From the NCBI GenBank assembly GCA_020434645.1, contig JAGRAK010000021.1:1-13411 (forward strand): DNA of 13,411 nucleotides. Reading direction: 5' to 3'. The notes under the pieces were generated by a model that saw only the letters and a list, made by a program, of their open reading frames with translations, was not told the origin of the DNA and did no database searches. Shown in pieces: positions 1 to 6,852 of this stretch; the stretch's first letter is position 1; each line of letters starts with the position of its first letter. This DNA comes from Bdellovibrionales bacterium. GTDB taxonomy: Bacteria > Bdellovibrionota > Bdellovibrionia > Bdellovibrionales > UBA1609. Position numbers and translations under genes: made by a program.

Positions 1-1
1 G

Positions 2-148
2 TACAGCGCAAATGACAACCAGACGTTCGTACAAATACAGTGGGAAGACCCGCCCAACTGGATTCTCCTTGAATGCTATAAAAAATTTCGTTTATCTTTA
101 ACATTTAGCTCCAAAACCGGACTACAAATTGATCAAGGTGAGTACTAA
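2..148 (+). CDS. 3' end of an unidentified protein gene (partial)
   Basis: The frame starting at base 2 is open for 48 codons and ends in TAA at 146-148, nine bases before the ftsK start. The encoded tail contains QIQWEDPPNWILLECYKKF and ends GLQIDQGEY. I do not recognise the family, and no catalytic motif or membrane segment is visible. The case for a real gene is positional: it stops immediately before ftsK on the same strand, as expected for the preceding member of a tightly packed operon. The frame starting at base 3 is also open at first but stops near base 100, so it fits less well. The 5' end lies outside the window. Confidence 0.45.
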   Translation, partial: YSANDNQTFVQIQWEDPPNWILLECYKKFRLSLTFSSKTGLQIDQGEY

Positions 149-157
149 ACTGGTGGA

Positions 158-2548
158 ATGAGTCATTTATTTAAACGTTTCAGTAGAGATATCATTGGGC
201 TAGTTTGGCTGTCTATGGGAATTTTTCTTGCCCTTGCGCTATTTAGCTTTCATCCAACCGACCCGTCACTCAATTCTATAGGGAAGAGCCTACAGGTGCA
301 AAACTACTGTGGGTATATAGGATCATTTTTAGCAGATATCTTGTATCAATTACTTGGATTGAGCGCGTGGGTGTTAGTCCTGGGCAATCTAAGAGTTGCT
401 TGGAAAAATTTTCGTGGAGAAGACGTTAAGAAAAATAAGCTTCAGTGGGTATGGTTATCGTTGTTGCTTATTACATGTGCCAGTTTATTTTCTCTCTACT
501 GGCCAGGAAGCAAAATGTTCGCAGAGCATGTGCTTGTGGGTGGGATAATAGGTGACTCTATATCACGGGCACTCGTAGGTGCATTTAATTCTATAGGTGT
601 TGGTATAATTCTTTGGACAGCGGCACTCATTTTACTTGTTTTTTATACTGAAAAACCTCTAGGCGAATTATTTCGGATTCCCAAAAACGTTTTTGAAAAA
701 ATAGCAGAATCGATTTCAACTCAAGAAATTCTGGCAAAAAGCAAAGTTAAACTGCAAACAGGATTTGAGAAGATGCGAGCGGCAGTAGCAACGCCGCAAT
801 TGCTTACAGCTGAAAACTCAGCGAGTGGGTCGACTCTGAGTGGACGTTTTTTTAAAATAAGAGAAAATGCAACTGAAGAAAGTCATGCCGAACAAGCAGA
901 AAGCATTTCGGGAGACGATGACTCCCTAGAGCTCGGCGAGCAGTCTGAAATGCATATTGATGGCGAACCAATAGTGTCATCAGATAAGAATGCAGAAAAA
1001 AAGCGACATATAAGTCTAAAGAAAAAGGTTCAGAGGCGAATAGAGAACTGGGAGCTCCCTAAAATTTCAATGCTAGAAGACCCACCCTACAATCGTAAAA
1101 AAGTGGGCGAGAGTGAAATTCGCGATAAAGGGCAAAGGCTTCTTAATAAATTAAAGCATTTTAATATTACAGGTGAAGTTGTAGATGCGAAACCCGGGCC
1201 GGCAGTCACGATGTTTGAATATAAGCCAAGTGCCGAAGTTAAAATCAGTCGAATTACTGATTTGGCAGACGATTTATCATTAGAATTAAGCAGCGAATCG
1301 GTGAGAATTATCGCTCCAATTCCAGGAAGAGATGTCGTCGGAATTGAAACTTCAAATTCGGTGCGTGAAACAGTGTTTTTAAAAGAAATACTCGGAGAAG
1401 ATATTTTTTGGGATGAGAAAATTGCGTTGCCTCTGGCATTAGGGTGTGAAGCTGATGGTTCACAAAAGGTAGTGGATTTGAGAAAAATGCCACACATGCT
1501 CGTGGCGGGTACAACGGGATCTGGAAAATCTGTTTTTGTGGTATCGCTATTATTGGGGCTTTTATTTAGACATTCACCAAAAACACTTCGCCTTATATTA
1601 ATTGATCCGAAGCAAGTTGATCTGGCGGCGTTTAGCAAAGTGCCGCATCTTTTGATGCCGCCAATTCGTGAGCCAAAGAAAGCGATAAATGCTCTACGCT
1701 GGGCAATTCGTGAAATGGAAAAACGTTATAGATCTATGGCAAAATTTGGGGCTCGAGATTTAGAGTCATTTAACGAGAAAGTATCAAAGCTCTCAACCGC
1801 TGAAATGGCCGAGCATGAAAATATCAACGCTGAACACGAAAGCACACACACCGGGCAATCGTATTATTATTCATTGCAGCCCTACACAATTATTATTGTC
1901 GAAGAGTTTGGTGATCTAATGTCTGTAGATAAAAGCAATGTTGAACACAGTGTGGTTCGACTTGCACAGATGGCACGAGCTTGCGGAATACATCTTATCT
2001 TGGCCATGCAGAGCCCAAGAAAAGATGTTGTAACGGGCTTAATTAAAACGAACATTCCAGGACGAGTGAGTTTTAAAGTGGCAAGTAAAATGGATTCACG
2101 GATTATATTAGATGAAAGCGGAGCGGAGCGGCTGTTGTCGCGTGGTGACATGTTGTTTTTGGCGCCAGGAGTATCAAAGCCTCAGCGGCATCATGGGCCG
2201 TGGGTGACAGATCTAGAAATACAAGAAGTTTGTAAGTTCTGGTCAAATCAAGGCGAGCCAGAGTTTGATTCACTTGCTATGAAGGCTCTAGAGGGTTCGG
2301 GCGGCGGCACTGAAATCCCCGGAGGATTTTCGGCAGAAGAAAACGACAACGAGTATGATGATAAATACGACGAAATTCTTACATATGTAGCGACATTAAA
2401 AGAGGTCAGCGCCTCGCACATACAAACACGTTTTCGCCTAGGGTACCCTCGTGCCGCGCGTCTCATTGAGACATTTGAGCAAGAGGGTGTTATCGGGCCG
2501 GCTAGCGGCAGTAAAAAAAGACAGGTTCTCATTAATGAATTAAAATAA
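158..2548 (+). CDS. ftsK: DNA translocase FtsK/SpoIIIE family
   Basis: This is a septum-anchored, ATP-driven DNA pump that clears chromosome DNA from the closing division site and activates XerCD recombination at dif. The 796-residue protein has four or five hydrophobic segments in residues ~12-162. A charged, poorly conserved linker follows to ~290, and then the motor. Walker A is GTTGSGKS at 451-458. Walker B is IIIVEEFGDLM around 579-588, with Glu582 where the family normally has Asp, followed by the usual catalytic Glu583. The stretch AMQSPRKDVVTGLIKTNIPGR is the typical motor core. The last ~60 residues form the winged-helix gamma domain that reads polar DNA sequences; it has GYPRAARL where the family usually has GYNRAARL (Pro764). 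ATG 158 is the first in-frame start, with GGTGG close upstream. The linker is much shorter than in E. coli FtsK. Family assignment is certain; the effects of the two substitutions are inference. Confidence 0.97.
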   Translation: MSHLFKRFSRDIIGLVWLSMGIFLALALFSFHPTDPSLNSIGKSLQVQNYCGYIGSFLADILYQLLGLSAWVLVLGNLRVAWKNFRGEDVKKNKLQWVWLSLLLITCASLFSLYWPGSKMFAEHVLVGGIIGDSISRALVGAFNSIGVGIILWTAALILLVFYTEKPLGELFRIPKNVFEKIAESISTQEILAKSKVKLQTGFEKMRAAVATPQLLTAENSASGSTLSGRFFKIRENATEESHAEQAESISGDDDSLELGEQSEMHIDGEPIVSSDKNAEKKRHISLKKKVQRRIENWELPKISMLEDPPYNRKKVGESEIRDKGQRLLNKLKHFNITGEVVDAKPGPAVTMFEYKPSAEVKISRITDLADDLSLELSSESVRIIAPIPGRDVVGIETSNSVRETVFLKEILGEDIFWDEKIALPLALGCEADGSQKVVDLRKMPHMLVAGTTGSGKSVFVVSLLLGLLFRHSPKTLRLILIDPKQVDLAAFSKVPHLLMPPIREPKKAINALRWAIREMEKRYRSMAKFGARDLESFNEKVSKLSTAEMAEHENINAEHESTHTGQSYYYSLQPYTIIIVEEFGDLMSVDKSNVEHSVVRLAQMARACGIHLILAMQSPRKDVVTGLIKTNIPGRVSFKVASKMDSRIILDESGAERLLSRGDMLFLAPGVSKPQRHHGPWVTDLEIQEVCKFWSNQGEPEFDSLAMKALEGSGGGTEIPGGFSAEENDNEYDDKYDEILTYVATLKEVSASHIQTRFRLGYPRAARLIETFEQEGVIGPASGSKKRQVLINELK

Positions 2549-2574
2549 TGCAAGGTCTATGATAAGACATTGCA

Positions 2575-3396
2575 ATGGTTAAAGCTCTTCTCTTTTACAT
2601 GGCGATTCTTGCGGCCGCCCCGGCGAATAAAATTCACAAAGCTATTGATCAGGCAAGACAAAAGGTTTTAGAAAAAAATAGAAAAGAGGCATCGCAATTG
2701 CTACTGGGAGCAATTGCGGAAGAACATAATGAGCCCAAAAAAGCTGAGCTGAAAAGTGAACTTGTGCGCCTAAGTACACTTTTTATGACAAACGAAGGTC
2801 AGCGGCTATTTGAGTTGGCAGAGTCTATTCGTTTTTCTGGTGAAACTAATTATATGTCAAAATATGAAGAGGCGCTTCAGCTGGAGGATTTAAACTGGAA
2901 CATTCTAATTAGTCAAAGCGTGGGATGGCTAAGGCAAAAAGAATGCATGAAGGCCAAAGAGTCGCTCCAGTTAGCCGACGAAATATTGCCAGATACAGAA
3001 GAGGTGCAGATATTGAAGATATCCGTACAGCTTTGCGAAGACCCCAATAATGTGCCCGTTCAAACATTTGACTCTCTACGCATCAAAAAACACGAACTAT
3101 TTAAAAGAAAACTAAAGGCGTGCGCATTAGTTCAGGGCGGTCAACGTGAGTCAGGACTTGCGGTCGCGCGCGATACAATTGCAATGGATAGCAAATATCC
3201 TTCTGGGTATTATTGGGCATGGGCGGCCATAAAAGATGAAGAAAATGTTGGCTTAAATGAAGCTCAGAGCTATCTTTCATTATGTAAAGAGCTGACGGCT
3301 GCCCAAAGAAGAATGTACGCTTTAGATCCAGAATTATGTTTAGATACCACAAGTGTTGAGAAGTTTATTAAGAAAGTGGAGAGTCAATCGCAGTGA
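2575..3396 (+). CDS. Secreted helical-repeat (TPR-like) protein, unknown function
   Basis: A 273-residue protein. It begins with a short signal-like segment (VKALLFYMAILAAAPA), suggesting export to the periplasm, although the positively charged part is brief. The rest is almost entirely predicted helix with alternating Ala/Leu and charged residues. The stretch around SQSVGWLRQKECMKAKESL is typical of tetratricopeptide-like repeats, which usually serve protein-protein contacts. Five cysteines are scattered through the mature part. I do not recognise a specific family. The gene starts 26 bases after the ftsK stop with no clear Shine-Dalgarno. It ends with a TGA that overlaps the GTG of the next gene (GTGA), so it is probably translationally coupled to the lipoprotein. 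Its place between a septal translocase and cell-wall precursor genes suggests an envelope role, which is inference. Confidence 0.85.
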   Translation: MVKALLFYMAILAAAPANKIHKAIDQARQKVLEKNRKEASQLLLGAIAEEHNEPKKAELKSELVRLSTLFMTNEGQRLFELAESIRFSGETNYMSKYEEALQLEDLNWNILISQSVGWLRQKECMKAKESLQLADEILPDTEEVQILKISVQLCEDPNNVPVQTFDSLRIKKHELFKRKLKACALVQGGQRESGLAVARDTIAMDSKYPSGYYWAWAAIKDEENVGLNEAQSYLSLCKELTAAQRRMYALDPELCLDTTSVEKFIKKVESQSQ

Positions 3397-3608
3397 TAAA
3401 GTTAATCAGCGTGTATGTGTTGGCCTCATTCTTTTTGGGTTGTGGTGTGAAGGGCGATCCCGTGGCACCGGGAATACCGGCCGAAATAGGCCGAGGAAAA
3501 CCGACTTATAAGAGAGCCATGCAAAAACTAAAAGTAAAACAAAAATCTGATACCGAAATCGATTCAGACGAAGCTGAAGAGGAAGAGAGTCAAGATGGTG
3601 AAGACTAA
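3393..3608 (+). CDS. Small LptM/YifL-like lipoprotein
   Basis: A 71-residue protein with a hydrophobic signal segment and a lipobox ending FFLGC (Cys17 becomes the lipidated residue). CGVKGDPVAPG follows at once, resembling the CG-KG-P signature of the LptM (formerly YifL) lipoproteins. In enterobacteria LptM binds the LptD/LptE complex and helps LptD mature for lipopolysaccharide export. After that the chain is Lys-rich, then strongly acidic at the C terminus. The start is GTG 3393, which overlaps the upstream TGA; the gene end overlaps the dapA start by 14 bases. In other proteobacteria LptM-type genes sit beside lysA/dapF, so adjacency to dapA is a related arrangement. The motif is short, so the LptM assignment is probable rather than proven; being a lipoprotein is much safer. 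Confidence 0.75.
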   Translation: MIKLISVYVLASFFLGCGVKGDPVAPGIPAEIGRGKPTYKRAMQKLKVKQKSDTEIDSDEAEEEESQDGED

Positions 3609-4491
3609 TGGATCAGATAAGATTTCTGGGGTGGTCACGGCGCTTGTTACTCCGTTTAACAAAGGCCGTATCGATTATGCCTCAGTAAAAAAACTCATTC
3701 AGCATCAGTTAGATAATGGAATTCAAGGATTTGTAGTGAACGGAACAACGGGCGAGAGCCCGACTCTTGATTGGGATGAAATTGAGAAATTATTTAAATA
3801 TGTAAAAAGCGAAGTCGACAATGAGGTTCCTGTGATATTGGGCACGGGTTCAAATTCAACAAAGAGCACCGTTCGAGCAACACAATTAGCAGCAAAACTA
3901 AAAGCGGATGCGGCACTTGTTGTGTGTCCGTATTATAACAAGCCGACACAAGAGGGCTTAGTTCAGCACTATCAAACCGTTGCACGATCATCAAAATGCC
4001 CGATTATTTTATACAATGTTCCTGGACGAACAGTCATATCTATAAACCCAGAGACAACAATTAAGTTAGCAAAAGAAAAGAATATCATGGGTATAAAAGA
4101 AGCCTCTGGCCATATTGAAAACGCTGAATATCTGCACAGGCGCGCACCAAAAAATTTTTTATTGATGAGTGGAGACGACTCAACATGTGTTGATTTTATT
4201 TTGGCTGGTGGAGCGGGCGTAATATCGGTGATATCTCATATTATCCCAGCGCAGTTGCGAAAGCTATCAGATGCGGCACGGGCGGGCGACATTTCGGCGA
4301 GGAGTGAATATTTTAAGTTTAAAGAACTAATTGAAGCTTTGAGCATGGAGCCGAATCCAACTCCAGTTAAAATGATGCTCTATATGATGGGTATTATTAA
4401 ATCGCCAGAGTTGCGATTGCCGATGTTAGAAGCCAGTCGTGGTAGTTGTATGAAAATTAAGAATACACTTAAAAAATTTGAGTTGATGTAA
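3595..4491 (+). CDS. dapA: 4-hydroxy-tetrahydrodipicolinate synthase
   Basis: DapA condenses pyruvate with aspartate semialdehyde, the first committed step of diaminopimelate and lysine synthesis, in the cytoplasm. The 298-residue (beta/alpha)8 protein has normal length. All key elements are visible: the pyruvate-binding GTTGESPTLD loop, CPYYNKPTQEGL, Tyr140 and Arg145 in YNVPGRT (equivalent to E. coli Tyr133 and Arg138), and the Schiff-base Lys168 in GIKEASG (equivalent to Lys161). The constant offset of seven residues supports the start at ATG 3595, preceded by a purine-rich GAGGAAGAGAG; GTG 3598 is a close alternative. The gene overlaps the lipoprotein upstream. Its TAA shares one base with the dapB ATG (TAATG), a classic coupled junction. 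Confidence 0.97.
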   Translation: MVKTNGSDKISGVVTALVTPFNKGRIDYASVKKLIQHQLDNGIQGFVVNGTTGESPTLDWDEIEKLFKYVKSEVDNEVPVILGTGSNSTKSTVRATQLAAKLKADAALVVCPYYNKPTQEGLVQHYQTVARSSKCPIILYNVPGRTVISINPETTIKLAKEKNIMGIKEASGHIENAEYLHRRAPKNFLLMSGDDSTCVDFILAGGAGVISVISHIIPAQLRKLSDAARAGDISARSEYFKFKELIEALSMEPNPTPVKMMLYMMGIIKSPELRLPMLEASRGSCMKIKNTLKKFELM

Positions 4492-5159
4492 TGGCCAATA
4501 AAATTAAAATTCTTATTCAGGGTCGCAGCGGAAAAATGGGTGGTGAAATAGAAAAGCTGCTCTTACACCACAAGCATGCTCAGGTTTGTGACCTCGAGCT
4601 AAATCAGGCCACTAAAAAAGATGTCGACGTGGTTATAGATTTTTCTTCACCTGCGGGTATGCGAGCCTCATTAAAGTGGTGCGTGAAAATGAAAGTGCCA
4701 TTTGTTAGCGGGACGACTGGCATCTCTTCTGCCGATCTCAAGAGCCTAAAGGCAGCAGGTAAAAAGACGCCTGTTTTATGGTCGCCCAATATGAGTGTTG
4801 GAATAAATTTATTTTTAAAGTTAATCCAATCGTTAGGGAAAATTGTATCTCATTATGATTTGCAGATTGAAGAAGCCCATCACTCAAGAAAGAAAGACTC
4901 TCCAAGCGGAACAGCTAAAATTTTGCAAGCAGAAGTTGAGCGAGTGGGTAAAATAAAATTGCCGTCAGTATTGTCAACACGTGGCGGTGGGATAATAGGC
5001 ATTCATAAGCTCCATCTTATGGATGAAGAAGAAATCTTAACCATTGAGCACACGGCGCTGCAAAGGTCTGTTTTCGCAAAAGGTGCAATTGCGGCTGCGA
5101 TATGGTTATCAAAAAAACAACCAGGCTTTTATAATATGCAGGATGTTTTAGGTGAATGA
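4491..5159 (+). CDS. dapB: 4-hydroxy-tetrahydrodipicolinate reductase, compact form
   Basis: DapB reduces the DapA product with NAD(P)H, the second step of the diaminopimelate branch. Visible motifs are the nucleotide-binding GRSGKMG near the N terminus, DFSSPAG, SGTTG, SPNMSVGIN, and the signature EAHHSRKKDSPSGTA. Within that signature His130 and Lys134 correspond to the E. coli catalytic His159 and Lys163. RGGGIIGIH follows. At 222 residues it is about 50 shorter than E. coli DapB. The missing part lies between the first glycine loop and DFSSPAG, where the E. coli enzyme carries its cofactor-discriminating segment. All catalytic residues are kept, so I expect an active but trimmed enzyme. 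ATG 4491 overlaps the dapA stop by one base. Confidence 0.96.
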   Translation: MANKIKILIQGRSGKMGGEIEKLLLHHKHAQVCDLELNQATKKDVDVVIDFSSPAGMRASLKWCVKMKVPFVSGTTGISSADLKSLKAAGKKTPVLWSPNMSVGINLFLKLIQSLGKIVSHYDLQIEEAHHSRKKDSPSGTAKILQAEVERVGKIKLPSVLSTRGGGIIGIHKLHLMDEEEILTIEHTALQRSVFAKGAIAAAIWLSKKQPGFYNMQDVLGE

Positions 5160-5682
5160 GAAAAATTCTGCATTGATTTCTATAAAAACCTTCACTCATA
5201 ACGGTACAGCCGAGCTTAAAAGTGTTTTGCAAGTACTCTCCAAAACGTTTTCTGTAGAAGCCGTGTCCTCCGTTTATAAAGTGAATAGGAGATCTGAAAG
5301 CTTGCAGGGGTTACGGGATATTAAAAAAGAAGAGCATCTTGAGGCGCTGGCAATTGTATTAAAAGTGAAAAGCGATTTAGGCGCGAGAGAAGTATTGGAA
5401 GCCCTAAATGACGCAGAACAAACTTTTCAACGTGAACAACTTAAAAGAACTGTCAGCTTGAACCTTTTGGCTTTCAACTCAGAGGTTATTATGCTGCCAG
5501 GCTTGGCGGTGCCTCATCCTGAAATGCACCTGCGACCGGAGGAGATTATTCCGGCAGTAGAGGTCTGGCCTCAATATATTCACCCCGTTTTAAACTTATC
5601 TCTATCAGAGTTATCGAGAAAATTTGCGGGTGACAATTGGGGCGAGTTTTTTACTCAAGGTCAGCCGTTACTTGATTTTTAG
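5152..5682 (+). CDS. FolK (HPPK)-like protein lacking the metal-binding aspartates
   Basis: FolK transfers pyrophosphate from ATP to 6-hydroxymethyl-dihydropterin in folate synthesis. This 176-residue protein aligns by eye with the family. VSSVYKVNR matches the usual VSSFYRTPP region, and LEALAIVLKVKSDLGAREVLEALNDAE matches the next helix and strand. The signature block RTVSLNLLAF is followed by LAVPHPEMHLRP and a late HP. In the signature, family RTLDLDI reads RTVSLNL, so Ser102 and Asn104 replace the two Mg-binding aspartates (E. coli Asp95 and Asp97), while Arg99 remains. The N-terminal ALGSN pattern is also lost (SIKTFTHN). It is therefore probably not a working pyrophosphokinase but a diverged, perhaps regulatory or structural, paralogue. 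The start is GTG 5152, overlapping dapB by eight bases; TTG 5173 is possible. Homology is fairly sure and loss of activity is inferred. Confidence 0.75.
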   Translation: MNEKNSALISIKTFTHNGTAELKSVLQVLSKTFSVEAVSSVYKVNRRSESLQGLRDIKKEEHLEALAIVLKVKSDLGAREVLEALNDAEQTFQREQLKRTVSLNLLAFNSEVIMLPGLAVPHPEMHLRPEEIIPAVEVWPQYIHPVLNLSLSELSRKFAGDNWGEFFTQGQPLLDF

Positions 5683-5721
5683 TTGGCATAGGCTTAGATC
5701 TTCACAAAAAGGGAGTTGAAA

Positions 5722-6366
5722 ATGAGATATTATATAGACACTGCTGATATTGAAGAAATTCGACAGGCGAATAAGCGCGGCTGGGTAGATGGGGTAACAA
5801 CGAACCCGACGCTTGTCGCGCAGACTGGAAAAAAGCATCATGACCTGATCAAAGAAATTTGTGCTGAAGTTGAAGGTCCAGTTTCTGCAGAAGTCATCAG
5901 TATTGAATCTGAAAAAATGCTTTCTGAAGGCCGGGAGCTTGCTAAAATTGCCAGCAATGTAGTTGTTAAAATCCCGATGATTGAAGAGGGTTTAATTGCT
6001 GTAAAGCGCCTAACTGCTGAAGGCATAAAAACAAATGTTACGTTAGTTTTCTCTCCAATACAGGCATTGATGGCGGCAAAAGCAGGCGCGACGATGGTCT
6101 CGCCATTTGTTGGTAGGATTGATGATACCGGTTCAAATGGCATGGAGTTGGTTAGTCAGATTATCCAAGTTTATCAAAACTATGACTTTAATACAGATGT
6201 ATTGGTTGCTAGCATTAGGCACCCCATGCATGTTTTGGAGTCCGCATTGATGGGAGCAGATATTGTGACTATGCCATATAAGGTAATGAAAGGGCTGACA
6301 ACACATCCACTTACGGACAAAGGTCTAGCTCAGTTCTTGAAGGATGCTCAAAAAGTGCCACAATAA
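5722..6366 (+). CDS. Small transaldolase / fructose-6-phosphate aldolase
   Basis: This belongs to the short transaldolase subfamily (TalC/FsaA/MipB type), cytoplasmic class I aldolases that move a dihydroxyacetone unit between sugar phosphates in the pentose phosphate pathway, or split fructose 6-phosphate. The 214-residue length is typical. Visible are YYIDTADIEEI at the N terminus, DGVTTNPTLV, and KIPM with the Schiff-base Lys83. GIKTNVTLVFSPIQALMAAKAG and VSPFVGRIDD then follow, with a closing THPLTDKGL. I chose ATG 5722 because GGGAG at 5711-5715 sits six bases upstream; the in-frame TTG 5716 is too close to that site. It lies 39 bases after the FolK-like gene. Sequence alone does not separate transaldolase from fructose-6-phosphate aldolase activity. 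An intact fold and catalytic lysine are clear. Confidence 0.94.
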   Translation: MRYYIDTADIEEIRQANKRGWVDGVTTNPTLVAQTGKKHHDLIKEICAEVEGPVSAEVISIESEKMLSEGRELAKIASNVVVKIPMIEEGLIAVKRLTAEGIKTNVTLVFSPIQALMAAKAGATMVSPFVGRIDDTGSNGMELVSQIIQVYQNYDFNTDVLVASIRHPMHVLESALMGADIVTMPYKVMKGLTTHPLTDKGLAQFLKDAQKVPQ

Positions 6367-6370
6367 AGGC

Positions 6371-6808
6371 ATGAGAAGTTTAATTGCCTTACTTAGCTTA
6401 GTTCTAGTTACTGGGTGTGCTACTCGAGGCGCTAGTTCGATTAAAAATCTAAGCATATCAATACAAGAGCTTCAGCGCGTAGCTACAGATGCTCTGCCGC
6501 TTGGTAAAAGAGGACAAAGTCAGAATGAGCGCGAATTAACCTCAGAGTATTTTATCGAAAAAGACGGTGAGTACGAGTCGGCTCGCGGATCTAAAATTAG
6601 AAAATATGCACAAATCTTAATACTGGGCGATCGTCGCCCCTATACCATTGAAGTTACGGTCGCGGTGGAGGCGAGAGACGCTGGAGGCGAGTACAGCCTA
6701 GTCAAATATGACCAAGGTGTGGCCAGAGTGATCACACGACGTATTCAAAATGCACTCCACAAACGTCGAGAAGATCGTAATATTATTGACGATTTTCGAG
6801 TGTTCTAA
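6371..6808 (+). CDS. Hypothetical lipoprotein, 145 residues
   Basis: The N terminus is a typical lipoprotein signal (MRSLIALLSLVLVTGCATRG) with lipobox VTGC and lipidated Cys16. The residue after it is Ala, not Asp, so outer membrane sorting is likely. The mature part has an N-terminal helical stretch (SIKNLSISIQELQRVATDAL). A mixed region with strand-like segments (AQILILGDRRPYTIEVTVAVEA) follows, and then a basic, Arg-rich C-terminal helix. No known family is recognised. ATG 6371 is chosen over an upstream in-frame ATG at 6344, because only the former puts the signal at the N terminus and it has AAAGG just upstream. It starts four bases after the aldolase stop and is likely in the same transcript. 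Function unknown; envelope location is well supported. Confidence 0.85.
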   Translation: MRSLIALLSLVLVTGCATRGASSIKNLSISIQELQRVATDALPLGKRGQSQNERELTSEYFIEKDGEYESARGSKIRKYAQILILGDRRPYTIEVTVAVEARDAGGEYSLVKYDQGVARVITRRIQNALHKRREDRNIIDDFRVF

Positions 6809-6852
6809 TTAGACTAGTCATAGTGATCAACTCATGATTACAAAGGCTGGGC

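Noticed and set aside
1087..1638. Long open frame antisense to ftsK (183 codons)
   Set aside because: It lies wholly inside the ftsK motor region; its peptide has no recognisable motif and is a by-product of ftsK codon use. Smaller antisense frames elsewhere were dropped for the same reason.
3478..3493. Hairpin CGGCC-GAAATA-GGCCG within the small lipoprotein gene
   Set aside because: Only five base pairs, inside coding sequence, with no T-run; not a convincing terminator or regulatory element.
5716..5721. TTG 5716 as the start of the small transaldolase
   Set aside because: The GGGAG Shine-Dalgarno touches it directly, while ATG 5722 has proper spacing and gives the family's normal N terminus.
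6344..6370. Upstream ATG for the 145-residue lipoprotein
   Set aside because: It would add nine residues before the lipoprotein signal and overlap the aldolase; ATG 6371 has AAAGG upstream and a standard signal.
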